Assembly (NCBI GenBank): GCA_013396655.1
Contig: WBMV01000850.1
Location: 886,110 to 950,109, forward strand
DNA length: 64,000 nt
Direction of reading: 5' to 3'
Source: Campylorhamphus procurvoides
Lineage: Eukaryota; Chordata; Aves; Passeriformes; Dendrocolaptidae
This document shows positions 11,946 to 22,625 of this stretch, in pieces. The first letter of the stretch is position 1. The number at the start of each line of letters is the position of its first letter. Under the pieces are notes generated by a model that saw nothing but the letters and a program-made list of their open reading frames with translations, ran no database searches and had not been told where the DNA came from. A program made the position numbers and the translations under genes.

Positions 11946-13779
11946 TCCTTGGAATTAGATCTTCTTAACAATCATTAGTTTCATCCCTTGCTGCTCTAAT
12001 AAACCTCTTGGTAGCAGGCCAGAGCCAATTATACTTGTGCTTGGAAAATTATAAAACACAGAGAAAAACTGTGTGTTGCCACAAATAAGTGAAAATTTTA
12101 ACTGGCCCAAAACTGCAACAAGTGTGGGACTCATCTGTTGTTTATTTGAGGTTGAGCATTGAGTACTGGAGACAATATTAGGGGAATCTATATTTATTTT
12201 GCACATTATGGATTCTTCCACTTGATGCAAAGCTGGCATCGGTCCTGCTGCCCCTTCCATGTGGACTCTGTGAGCTGGCATCACCTGCCCAGCATGACCT
12301 GAGGTCACGTCGTGAGAGCTGCAGTGAATTAACGCTGAATGAGAAGTGTTTTGTCAAGGGATCACTGGCCGATGATGCACTACAACCCTCAGCAGAAGGA
12401 TGGCTGTCATGATATAGCAACCAAAGGACTTACATCTTTTGAAAGTGACAGGAGCTGTGGGCGCCCAGGAGCTGGATTTTCCCTTCCCCTTCTCTCCTGC
12501 AGTGTTAGGTGGCTCATGGAGCATCCCTGAGGACCAGCCCTCTGCTCTGACCCACCCCTGCCTCTTGGGATAAGCCTTGGGGAGGAACAGGGAGCCCTGG
12601 AGTGCTTGCTCTGTCCCTGTTGAGTTCCCAGAGCAGTGTCCTGTCTCCTGGTGTAGGGGAGGGTTTCCCTCCACCTGAAGCTTTTGCTAAGGATGTGGGA
12701 AAGTGGCAGCATGCCTGATCCAGTGGATAAACACTCTGTTCATTCAGTGGGATTTTTGCAAGGCGTGGTGAGAAGAGAACATGTCCCTGCACCAAGTGTG
12801 TGGTTGTGTGGATTCTAGCTAAAGAAAATAATTAATAACAGATCCATCCATCCTTCTTCAGGTGGTTCTTATGCCATCCTGCACAAGAAATATGTTTTTG
12901 AGAGAGGTGATAAGCTTCTAGATGGGATATCAGCTTCACAGTCAAGCCGCTGGCATTAGGAGAGGAGAATGGGAATGTAAACCATAAAAATAACAGATGG
13001 GAGGCAGATGTGATAAAATGGAAGCACAGGCAAATTATAAAACCATTCAAACTGCTCATGCAGATAAAACCAGGAAACAAAATCACATCTGAAACCACAA
13101 GGACTGGGTGTCGGAGAAAAAAATATTTGACTTTGCTGCTTGTTAGTGCTGTTGATGGTGGAGGTGTTCAAGTTCAAAGTCCTGGAGGAGCAGCAGGGAT
13201 TTTTAATGCAGGGGAATTTGGGCTGTGGCACCTTCATTTGTTGCTGAGGAGCATTTTTGCTGTGGAGGCTTAAAGATGGTGTTTTTTTCTCAACCCACAT
13301 TGCAAATGCTAATGTTCATCTTGTGCCAGTGCAACTATTTTATTTCAGTAATAAAATAAAATCTAAATAATTGAAGAAACACGAAGGGAAAAATGCCACT
13401 CAAAAAATGTAAAGGGAAGGAGACCATGAAATGGAAACATAAAAAGATGCTGGGATCTTCTGGAGGTTTGCTGGCAGTTTGACAGGGCTGAGGTAGCACA
13501 GTGACAAAGGTCAGAGCCTCTTGGGACCAGGAACAGCCCCTGGGAAGAAGTGGGCACCATGGAGGGTGTGGTAAGATGATTTTAGAAGACCCAAATGAAA
13601 GACCTGTTACATTGGGGCATCGAAAATCACCCAGCCAGTACCCTGTCTCCAGCAGAGACTGGACAGATCCGTGCCTACAAATCAGCCTCTCAGTTTCTAG
13701 TAATTAGCAGATTAGAGACTTCCTGAGCCATAAGTTGCACTGGGACCAAGGGGTTTAATAGCCACAGATAGGTTTCTCC
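11946..13779. other. Non-coding sequence, no gene recognised
   Basis: Frames of 117 codons (11955-12308, -), 114 codons (12956-13300, -) and 106 codons (12354-12674, -) are open but mutually overlapping and featureless. The 12440-12700 stretch is GC-richer, and several frames stay open there through composition. No transposon fragment is recognised. Confidence 0.65.
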
Positions 13780-13900
13780 TCTGAATTAATTGAATCTCTT
13801 TTTGAACCCATTCATCCTTCTGGCCGTCACACATCTCACTGTTTAATTACACAGTGCCGGGGGATTTAATGGTGCCCCTTCCCGTTGCACTGAGCATAAG
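13780..13900. promoter_or_regulatory. Candidate regulatory block with a 20-nt near-palindrome around a homeodomain core
   Basis: A gaattaattgaatc homeodomain-type core at the left end is followed by an imperfect palindrome at 13837-13856. Its arms are CACTGT and ACAGTG around TTAATTAC, with nine of ten base pairs complementary. Such a dyad could be a dimeric homeodomain site or simply chance. No coding frame crosses it. Confidence 0.27.
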
Positions 13901-14654
13901 GAACAGACAACCATAGTCCCACCTTCTTCACACCATTTATCCAAAATCTCACTACGGGTTTCCACAACATCTGACACTTATTAAAGCTTTGTTTTCTGAG
14001 GGCACAGGGCTGTGAGTCTGGTTTCTTTCTCTTAATGATTTTTTAATTTTTTCTTCTTTTATATGCCCAAAGAAGGGGGGTGAGATCTGAGTATGTTCTG
14101 AAATCTCTGTTTACAAGGTAAACAAGGACTTTCTTTGTTCTCAAAGATTGGCTTTATTACTCTAAATTTCCTAACTCTGTCTGATACAGGGCTCACTTCA
14201 GGATCACATAATTTGCAATATGCTCTGAAACACTTAGACCATGACAGTGAAGTGGGTGCTATAGCCAGGCACTGTGTCTTACTCTGCAGTGGGTGCAATT
14301 AGAAATGCAGCTTCAAACAGGAATGGGGAAGATATGACAACTGGGTGGGAGGCAAAAGGAAGGAGCAGAAAGGTCAGAGGGCTGAACCTTTCAAGCTGCT
14401 CATGATCTCTCATTGATGTTATTCACTGATAACAGCATCAGGTAAGAATTAGTGTTTTTCTACCAGTATTTATGATGATGCTGGCACTTTGATGAGTCCT
14501 TGCCCTGCAGAGCAAATGAGTGATTAAAGTTTTCCGTGACCTTGTGCCTACAGTGTTCTGCATGTCCCTCTGGAAAATCTAAGCAAGAGAAGCCATCAGC
14601 CTCTTTGCAGCATCAGAGGGTTGAATTTGTTTGTTGATTGGTTTGGGGCTTTTT
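13901..14654. other. Non-coding sequence, no gene recognised
   Basis: There is one 79-codon minus-strand frame (14059-14298) without features. No repeats or RNA genes are recognised. Confidence 0.65.
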
Positions 14655-15060
14655 TTGGCTGGGATTGCAAGACTGCTTCTTTATCAGAAATCCATAGTTT
14701 TCTGCGGTTCTTAAAACATTCCAGTGTATTTTACATTTAAATAGAAATGAGGCCTCCTTGAAACAAATTCATTCCGGTTGGCTTTGCACATTGATGATTA
14801 AAGAACTTGGTTCAATTTTTTTGTCTCATTCTGAGCAACGTCTCATTAGATTTGCGTTTTATTGCTTTTCATATCCATCATGATTTGTGTCAGCAGAATG
14901 GTTATATAGATGGACAGCTTATTATCAGCTTTAAGTAAGGAAACAGAACGCAGGAATGGTTACTAAAAAAAGGGAAAGGTAATTAATGCTGGATGCCAGA
15001 ATATAAATGAAGCTTGACATTTCCATTTTGTTAATCCAAATTAACCCTCATCTTAATGTT
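14655..15060. promoter_or_regulatory. Candidate conserved non-coding block, AT-rich
   Basis: The block is about 400 bp with few frames and varied AT-rich words. They include cacattgatgattaaag, a HOX-like TTTTATTG at 14857-14864, a catcatgatttgtg element, and cttattatcagctttaag, whose TTATCAG is an inverted GATA core. It ends at a run of simple sequence and a GC-richer segment. Motif density suggests an enhancer, but only a multi-species alignment would show it. Confidence 0.27.
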
Positions 15061-15150
15061 ACAGAGCGCAGGAGGGGATTCTGGGCCTCTGCCCATGTCT
15101 CTGCATCCTCCTCAATGTTGTGTGTCCTGGCACATGGAACATCACATGGA

Positions 15151-15190
15151 GATACCCAGTGGTGCCCAGTGATGCCCAGTGGTGCCAGCA
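15151..15190 (+). repeat. Four-copy 10-bp tandem repeat
   Basis: Four consecutive decamers read gatacccagt, ggtgcccagt, gatgcccagt and ggtgccagca. Units 1/3 and 2/4 are most alike, which suggests a 20-bp unit that was itself duplicated. It is a small, probably polymorphic minisatellite with no evident function. Confidence 0.85.
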
Positions 15191-15477
15191 TGGTTTCAGC
15201 TGCTGGTGTGGTGGAACCTGAGAGAGGTGTGGAACTGCTGCAGAGCTGCTAGACCTGAGCCCCTGATCCTGAGCAATGGTTAGCCCCTGGTGAAAGCTGC
15301 TGGCCACTTGGGAATTCAAACAATTGCCTTTTCAGTGCACTTTTCTGTCCCTGCCTTCATTCTCTCATCTGAATGTGGTATGTCTGCAAAGTAATTGGGC
15401 TCTATTATTTGATGTATGGAGTGGGAGTGGGAGGGAGGGTCAGGGAGGATGAATTAAAATGAATTGGGAATATTTAA

Positions 15478-15700
15478 GTGAGGAGAAAAGAGGACTGGAG
15501 GGAGCCATGATAACTCTTTACAAATACTTAAAGGGACATAATGAAGAGGACAGGGACCAATTACTCTCATTAGCCTGTGTGAGCAGAACGAGAAGTAATG
15601 CCTTGTGCTGTGGAAGGGAAACCTGGACTGTGACGGAAAGGTTCTAGTGGTATCACCACAGAAGGAGCTGCCAGGGAAGGTGTTTCCTGGCCTTGACTGA
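15478..15700 (+). repeat. Ancient CR1/L3-like LINE fragment, sense
   Basis: The segment begins gaggagaaaagaggactgg and proceeds through catgataactctttacaaat, acttaaagggacat and gaggacagggac. Further on come aagtaatgccttgtgctg and ggagctgccagggaaggtg. This order of words is that of the region just past the reverse transcriptase in CR1 and L3 elements. Divergence is high and there are small gaps, so it is much older than the other two CR1 pieces. The right edge is uncertain. The match is from memory of the consensus. Confidence 0.62.
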
Positions 15701-17383
15701 AGCAGCTGGTAGAGTTCAGAATGCTGACAAATGCAAGCATCTGGCCAGACTCCAGGTAATTCACGAGTACGTTAGAGATATTTTTTCATTGTTTTCATGT
15801 CTACCTGGCATATATCCCTATTCAACTATGGACATTTTTCCTGTTCTCATACCAACACTCAATATTTGAGGTGACACATTAGGTACTCACCTACAGTTTC
15901 TTGCTCCTTCTGATCATACATTTCTCATGGAGATGGAAGGGAAAAGGAGTAAACCTGGGAGAAACCTGAGTGGGAATCATGGAGAATGTATTAGCATTTG
16001 GTGAGCTGGGCACAAAAATCACTCAGGAAATTAAAAGCAGGATGATATTTTGAAGTGATAAAACATTAAAATATGAATCTTGCATTTGAGTCTCATCCAG
16101 CCTTGAGTTTTCCTTTTTAAGCTGCAGCTTAGGAAAAGTTGAGCCTATGCCAGTGACAAGTGCAGGCTCTGGGCTATTGAAAAATGGAGAAAGAATTAAA
16201 TGGTGTTAGAGTTGGGACTCTTGGTGATGAAATTAAATGAGAAATACAGAAAGAGGACAAAGAAAAGGGAAGGTGGCCATGGAGTTCAAACAGAAAGGCA
16301 CAGGAGTTTCCTTACACAATGTGTTAATTAAGGCAATGCAGTGATCTTTCAGGCGGACTCAAAGCTCAGTCAAAGGTTGACCAGAATGGTGGGACAAGGT
16401 CCATGCTTTGGGGGCCTTCAACACAATGCTTGTGTGTGTGTGTGTGTGTGTGTGTGTCTAAACCAGTGCCTTGCTCTTTTATGAAGCCTCAGTTAATCAC
16501 TGGTAAAGTTATAAACCTTTTGCTCTGTTCATTTTTTGGGTGTTATATTTTCCTATGGCCTGCTGGAAAGACATGTAAAGAGGGCAACAAAGCATGCTGC
16601 AAAGGCAGGGATAAATCAAATATCCCAAATGTAATGTAACACAAAAGCCTCATGTGGTTGGTTAGTGCTGATTTTCCTGTTCTCTGTGTATGTGTTTGGT
16701 TCAGTGGTAAGAAACAGTGCAAAACCCTTGTTACACCCAACCTGTGAGAGGCACCCAGAGCTCCTCCACACCCGAGTCCCAGCTCCCCTCTCTCAGGAAG
16801 GAGTTATCCAGCCCCAAATACACAAAGCAAGAGCAAATGGGTGCCCCCACAGAGAGGGGATGCCCACAGTCCCTCTCCTGTAGAGGCTGATTCTCCCTGC
16901 CAGGACACTGTGCTATCCTGCTTTCTTTCATTCAGCCCCTGAGCAGAATGATCCTCTGGACGGCAATGATTCCATCACTGGATTTCTCTCATTCCTTTCA
17001 TGGCTGTTATTGGAGGTACAGCTATCACTACATCCATCCAGGGAAGAAGAAGATAAAAAGGGAAAAGGCAGGAAAACACCATTTAAGAAATAAATGCAAA
17101 GTTATGACGCCTCAGTCTGCCTGAGAAAGAGAGATTTTTATGCAGCTTTTGGCATTTACAAATCCTTTGTGAAAAGGTCATGCTGCACTTGGAATCTTAT
17201 TAATACAGAAGAACGGCCCAGAAAATGTCATGTCTTTTTACCCTGATATTTACCCAGAATGGAGTGACTCAGCACCCAGAGCTCCTCCAGCAAGATGGCA
17301 TTAATGAGCTGGAGCCCACGGCCATGCTGGGGGAGTGAGTGGCTTTGGCAGCCTCCTGGGCATGGGGGGAGTCCCAGTGACCC
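15701..17383. other. Non-coding sequence with a (TG)n microsatellite
   Basis: No frame exceeds 80 codons. The stretch from 15780 to 16330 is AT-rich with purine runs. The only distinct feature is the dinucleotide array at 16431-16457. No transposon is recognised. Confidence 0.65.
16431..16457 (+). repeat. (TG)13 microsatellite
   Basis: There are 27 uninterrupted bases of alternating TG. It is long enough to be polymorphic in length. It sits within an otherwise ordinary non-coding stretch, and the Cys/Val run it creates in a 78-codon frame (16403-16639, +) is an artefact. Confidence 0.95.
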
Positions 17384-17545
17384 TGTGTGTGTGTGTTTGG
17401 ACATAAGTACACTCTGCACCTCCACTGTCTGGGCAGAGGCACCACATCGACTGCCCACTGGATGCAATGTGTATATATCCAGCCAAAAAATAAATATGCA
17501 TATGTATATATACATGCATACAAATGTTGTAGAAACACACACACA
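17384..17545. repeat. Compound simple-repeat cluster: (TG)7, TATA palindrome, (AC)n
   Basis: A (TG)7 tract lies at 17384-17397. Then comes a gtatatat run, a perfect 14-nt palindrome at 17502-17515 (atgtatatatacat) flanked by gcat on both sides, and an (AC)n tract near 17534-17545. The TG tract on one side and the AC tract on the other form an inverted arrangement around the AT palindrome. It is low-complexity DNA, probably unstable in length. Three minus-strand frames of 81-104 codons here are artefacts of the repeat. Confidence 0.85.
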
Positions 17546-17879
17546 TTTTATATCATTATGGGTATAGTTTTATGGATACAATTATGCTGAGTCCCCAGCG
17601 GCACATGGCTGTGTTCTTCCAACTCCCTCCCATTATTAGGGAAATCTCATGATTATATTTTGAAGCCGAATTCATGCTTTTTAAAAACCTAGGACCAGCA
17701 ACACCAAGGAGCAAATATTATGGGAAAGGCACTGATTCCTCAGTGATTTACCTCCTTTTATTTTAAATTACCCCCCAGCTGCCCTTTTCCCAAGCAGAAG
17801 TGTGGGGCTACCACAGGAACAGGATCTTGCTAATTGTACCAGAGTAATTTTGCTGCATAAAGCATCTTATTTCATAGCG
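17546..17879. other. Non-coding sequence, nothing distinct
   Basis: This is AT-rich with a few long A/T runs. No frame, repeat family or RNA is seen. Confidence 0.6.
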
Positions 17880-18062
17880 GTGTGAGCGACACGGTGTAAT
17901 GAACATCTGCCTGGGGAAATAAAAGTCATCAATTGTGACGGCCAACACATTTTAGAATGAGTACAGGAAAAAAAAATAGTGTAGATAAGGGCTTTTAAGT
18001 CATAGGGTGGTAAATATGCACATAATTCATTGAGCAGTTTTAAAATATAAACAAAAGTAATT
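17880..18062. promoter_or_regulatory. Candidate enhancer: HOX-like and GATA sites
   Basis: The element aataaaagtcatcaattgtg spans about 17918-17937 and includes an imperfect dyad GTCA...TGAC (17925-17939). An AGATAAGG site at 17983-17990 matches the GATA consensus. It is followed by gtaaatatgcacataattc and a run of A/T words. A minus-strand frame of 93 codons (17867-18148) crosses the block but shows no domain. The call rests on motif content alone. Confidence 0.28.
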
Positions 18063-18559
18063 TCTTCACCAGCTATGGAAATAAAACCCTGGCTGTGTGG
18101 ATGAGCTTTCCCCCTCTGCTGAAAACTGTAGATTGCAGGAAAACACAAATGCCATTTCCAGCAGGAATCCTGGCCACACTAAACCATGGGACCCTGACCA
18201 GCCCAACCCTGCTCCCAGCTTCAGTCTTGCCTTAAATATTGAGGATATCATCCTGCAGGAGGGAATGCTGCCCCTTGTTCTTCTGTGAAGTTTAAGTAAT
18301 GTTTAAAAAACACTAACAAATTGTAAACATATTCCAGAAGCACAAAGCACAGCACCACTGTCACCGTGCCCTGCAGGGCATGGGGATGGAGTTTGGGCAG
18401 ATAAAGGCTCTGAATTCTCAGGGCCTGGGCTGCCAGGGGAAGGCAGAGTGTACAGCAAGAAAGACCAGATAAATGCTTTTCCTCTGGAAAATCTCCAAGA
18501 AAAAGTTTGTCCCTCGCCTGCAGTTTAACTTTATATTTCAATCTTTAATCTGCTGCTTT
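18063..18559. other. Non-coding sequence, no gene recognised
   Basis: A 97-codon minus-strand frame (18248-18541) has no recognisable motif. No repeat is seen. Confidence 0.6.
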
Positions 18560-18800
18560 TATTTACATTTGTGTTCACCTCCTGCAAGGGAATTTTCTTT
18601 CAGTTTGCCTTAGTGGTGACTCATTTTACCTTTAATATGTTTTGGCAGGAGTGAGGTATTTATTTTAGCAGAGTAGTGAAAACAGTTTTGAGCCTTAGCG
18701 TCCGCTGTGATTCCTGCCATGTCACCACGTGTTTAATGCCACGGCTCGGGTTGACCTGATGGAGCTCTGAACACACACAATCAATCACCATCACACCTCA
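18560..18800. promoter_or_regulatory. Candidate enhancer with E-box, PBX-type and nuclear-receptor half sites
   Basis: The block contains a CACGTG E-box at 18726-18731 and a ttgacctgatgg stretch with a TGACCT nuclear-receptor half site. A second ATCAATCA PBX-type element lies at 18780-18787, the same word as at 10226. Several pyrimidine-rich and TTTAAT words lie upstream. No frame is open. This is low-confidence inference from motif clustering. Confidence 0.22.
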
Positions 18801-21800
18801 CACTGTACACAATTTCTTAATTTTTAATAGCTTGCTCACTGAAATATTTTGCCAGTTCTGACATGTTGCAGGCTCACGCTGAATGGAGCTGGCTTGTTCA
18901 GCGTTCTGTAACCCATTGCAATATCTTCATTTTACTCTTCTCTTCACAGGAGTCTCCTGGATGTGCAAGAGTGGGGTTTATAACGTGGAACAACAGTGAG
19001 ACACCATCTCTGACTGGGAAAGCTCCCAATAGTCACTGCTTCTTTAATTCTTATTTCCTGTGGGATTTAAGATTTCTGCTGTCCTGTCCCATCCTGTGAC
19101 CCAAACATTGATTTCCTGACAGGATACAGATCTGGTCTGAATGCTTATAAAAGAACACATGTTCTTGCTTGGTTACTCAGGCATCTCTGCTCCCTCATAA
19201 GCAGACCAAATTCTGCAGTCCCAGCCAGAAGGGCTCTGTGCTCTCCTCCACAGCCAACATCGTGCCAGTGAAAGGTTTTATGGGAATGCAATTGCATTCC
19301 AGGCCAAAATATCACTAGTCTGGGTTTTCAGAGGCACATCCAATTCTTTAACCAGGTACATTTCCTTTCCACTGGAGCTATACAATCTGTGTACCACATT
19401 ACTCCTCAAACCTCTTTTGAATCAAAGTTGAGTTTGTAGTGCAGCTACAAGTGTGTTGTTTGATAAACATGGATTGCAGCAAATGCCCTTAAGCCAATTC
19501 TATAAAGGGTGAGTTTTATAAATGTCCTTCATAAACAGCAATATTTTCTAATTTCATAGCACAAGAAGAAATCACCAGCTTCTTTCCAAGATAGATTTGT
19601 TCCCTGTAGACAATACATTGATCCTACAGATTTCCATCTATTTTCAGGACTTCCAAAGAGCAGCCATTACCGTTCAGTTACCATGCTGCATTGAACATCT
19701 TAAACCTTTTATAGCACAAAGGTTTTTTTAAAAATAACATTCAGTGACCTTATTTATGTCATGTGGCCCAGTGTTTGTTCAGAGAAATCTCGCAGAGTGA
19801 CCCTGGGGACACACAGCATCGCTGCCACCATGTGCTGCTGGGGGATTCTGAGAGAACACTCCCCAGCATCCAGTGCCCATCCTTGCTCAGTTCTCAGGGA
19901 GTCCCAGTGCCCAGGAAAGGGAGAGATGGGATATCTTGCACTGTCTCCCATGCAACTACTCAGCTAGAGCTGACAGGGGAACCCCAGCTTCTGCCCTCTG
20001 CCACCCACCACCAGAGCAGCCTGAGCACTGGGCTGGCCGTGGAGACGCAAACTACCTTCAGGACTGAGGTTTCCTGGGTGTTTTGCCAGGGAAGTATCAA
20101 CAGCTGTCTTCTGCCAGGGAGCAGCAGTCTCTGACACTGCAGCTGCCCACGTTACGTGCTGGGCTGTGGCAGACCTCAGGGTGACGTGGAATTTTACTAC
20201 AAAGCACAAGGCACTGTGCAAACCTTCCTTGCCCCCATGTGCTGTAGAGCCAGGACTGACCTCAGCAGTGGCAGCAGCTCAGCTCAGCAACATCCCCCTG
20301 CCCTGGCTCCCAGAAAGAGAAAAAGACAAGAGTGACATTTAATTTACCCTCTTCTCCCTTTCTCCTCCAGCCCATCTCAGGAATATCTCACCATTACCCT
20401 CCTGTTCCTCAGGGCTCTGCTGCTCACTGGGGACCTGCTGTGGCTCACAATGGTACCTGAAACCACAAAGCAAAATTGGAAGACAACAAGCAAACCTATG
20501 GCTTCCAAATCTGACTCCAGACCCCCAGCTGAAGGTCACCCACACCTCTATGTGGGAGCTATTAGTGTTCATATTTCTGTAGTGCTTCATAAACATTATA
20601 ACGATGAATGGTGACAGCTCATGCATATGTGTCTGTGTACACACACACACACAAGACCCCCTTACATCAGAACCCTATGCCAAAGAAATTATGTTTCACA
20701 TCACTTCTAGTGTCATCTCTGATTAATTTGCGTTTCTTTTCTCATTATTACTCATCCCTCATTTCAAAGGTGTCCTTCAAACCCGGGGATGGGGAAAGGA
20801 CCTAGAAGTGAGAGGCAGCAAGGAGTAATCTGAAAGAAAAATTTTTCAAAGCCCAGGAAAGCCATTTCCACAGCTGCACCTCTGGCTCAGCACTCCCATC
20901 CCACACTGCCCCTTCCCACAGACAGTTTTTTCTTTGTAGAATTTGTTTTCTCAGAACTGATTCATAGTGTCCCAATGCCCACCCTCTTATCAATCAAGGG
21001 ACAAAGAAATGTCTAAATCTGTGAGAATAACTGTGGATCATTTGACAGATGCACAGAGCCACAATATGTACAAATACAAACATTCTTCTACCATTTAATC
21101 ACCTTCTTTGCCCCCTCCATTGATGTGCCATGTCTGGGCTGCTCTGTGTTAGAGGTGAAGTGAGTCCCTGACTGCCCACAGCTCAGGCATCACAACCAAA
21201 GTGGCCGTGAACTGGATGCAGGACACATCCCCAGTGCTGTGACCCCTTGCTCCCCCTCCTCAGAGCGTGACTGCTCTGCCAGGACACTGAGGACACCTCT
21301 GCCATCACAGTGTATATCACAGCTCAACTGGCTCCCACACTGCCATTAAAATAGCCTGAGAACATCATAAACAGAACTCCTCTGGGGAGGTATTTAATCT
21401 CAAGGTTTGATGACAAGGTCAGCACCGCTTAAACACATCCTTCAGCTATAGGTCAGACCTTTCTGTGCATCTCATTTTGAGATCTCTACGTCCTTTGAAC
21501 ACTGCCACAAGATCCTCTGGACTCCTGTCTCCCCCTGAAATCCTCCGCAAAGCCACTGTCTCTGGCTGCGTGCTCAGAAAACGTGCACTTACCTTTCCAC
21601 TCACATGTGATTGTACAACACAGACACAACTTGTTCTTTGCCTAATAGAAAATTAAACATTATGAAACTCACTGAGTGATATGTTTTGTCCCACGAGAAA
21701 TGTGCTTCAGAAATACAAAGACAGAAAAATACTCATCTTTCATTATCATATCAGTTTTTAATCAGCTGGGAAATGCTGCTTCTTCCCTCAAATGAGCAGA

Positions 21801-22389
21801 GTAGATGGAAACAATGCTCTACCTCTGCCTCCCTTGACACCTCTCCCTTTTCCATGGAAATTTTCCATTTTAATTAGATTCCTTTATTACCACCCTCTTC
21901 TCTATCAAACTTTTTTCCCTCTACACATCTCTTCAATTGCCAAGAGCCACAACGTGTGTCCATGTGCAAGTGCCAGGGGAACAAGAAGAAAGAGGTAAAA
22001 AAAAAACAATGAAAAGAGAGAAAAGGTGGGAAAAAAATCATCAGTTAAGAGCAATTGCTGGAAAGATCAGCAAAACTTCTGACAAGGCACTTTCATGAAA
22101 CCAGAAAATCTTCCTGTTTTGCCAGGACAGAGGTTATACCCACAGTCCCTTCTCCTCCCAAGAGTGAGTCAAGCCTTTGCTGCCTGTTATGGCCACTGCT
22201 CTGCCTTAATGACTTTATACAGAGAACAAACTAATCACAAACAAGCAATTTCTGGTTTCTAAGCCATTCTCAGCTCACTGACAGCTCTGACCTGTGATGC
22301 TGAGAAGGGGGGACACTGTGAACAGCGTGGGGCAGTCCCAGAACCTCGAGATGTGCTGCAGGAGATGCAGATCTGTGCCTTTCCCTGAT
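18801..22389. other. Non-coding sequence, no gene recognised
   Basis: The longest frames are 123 codons (19763-20134, +) and 103 codons (20339-20650, -). The latter includes translation of an (AC)n tract. The segment following a good polypyrimidine-AG at 18950 was examined as a possible exon and not accepted. No transposon fragment is recognised in 3.6 kb, which is low for a bird. Confidence 0.62.
20639..20653 (+). repeat. Short (AC)7 microsatellite
   Basis: About 15 bases of alternating AC directly follow gtctgtgt. It is too short to be strongly variable and is listed for completeness. Confidence 0.8.
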
Positions 22390-22625
22390 GTATGTCAACG
22401 TTGCACTTGCGTTCCAACTCCAATGAAAAATTTATGACTGTTAAACTTCTCTATGTCATAATTAAACACAAACAATCATTTCCAAATAACTGTTTACCAC
22501 GCTGCATATTCAATTGTGCAATTAATCTCAGTGACTCTTTCTCCTTGCAAATGAGTTGGAGGCGGGACCGTGCCCACCACGACACGCTGGCACCGCAGCC
22601 TGTGGAAGATGAAGAGTCAATCTGA
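22390..22625. promoter_or_regulatory. Candidate enhancer: AT-rich HOX/POU core joined to a CpG-bearing patch
   Basis: The AT-rich part contains TTTATGAC at 22431-22438 and gtcataattaaaca at 22455-22468, both HOX/CDX-like. Next come a gcatattcaattg POU-like word and caattgtgcaattaatc at 22511-22527. It is followed by a short patch at about 22560-22600 with five CpGs in 40 bp. One plus-strand frame (77 codons, 22392-22625) spans both parts. Its last 24 residues (from Met-Ser-Trp, charged) are compositionally unlike the rest. I read the block as non-coding, but a short exon cannot be excluded. Confidence 0.3.

Noticed and set aside
17228..17590. Several 67-104 codon frames on both strands around 17.2-17.6 kb
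   Set aside because: They are generated by (TG)n, (AC)n and TATA simple repeats that lack stops in particular frames.
18950..18997. Possible short exon: polypyrimidine tract and cag at 18931-18950, gtgaga-like donor at about 18998
   Set aside because: The donor context is poor (aaca before gtgaga), the translation is uninformative, and pyrimidine-AG acceptors occur by chance every few kb.
20341..20400. Good-looking splice acceptor ccctttctcctccag near 20367
   Set aside because: No open, protein-like frame with a matching donor follows; it lies within general pyrimidine-rich sequence.
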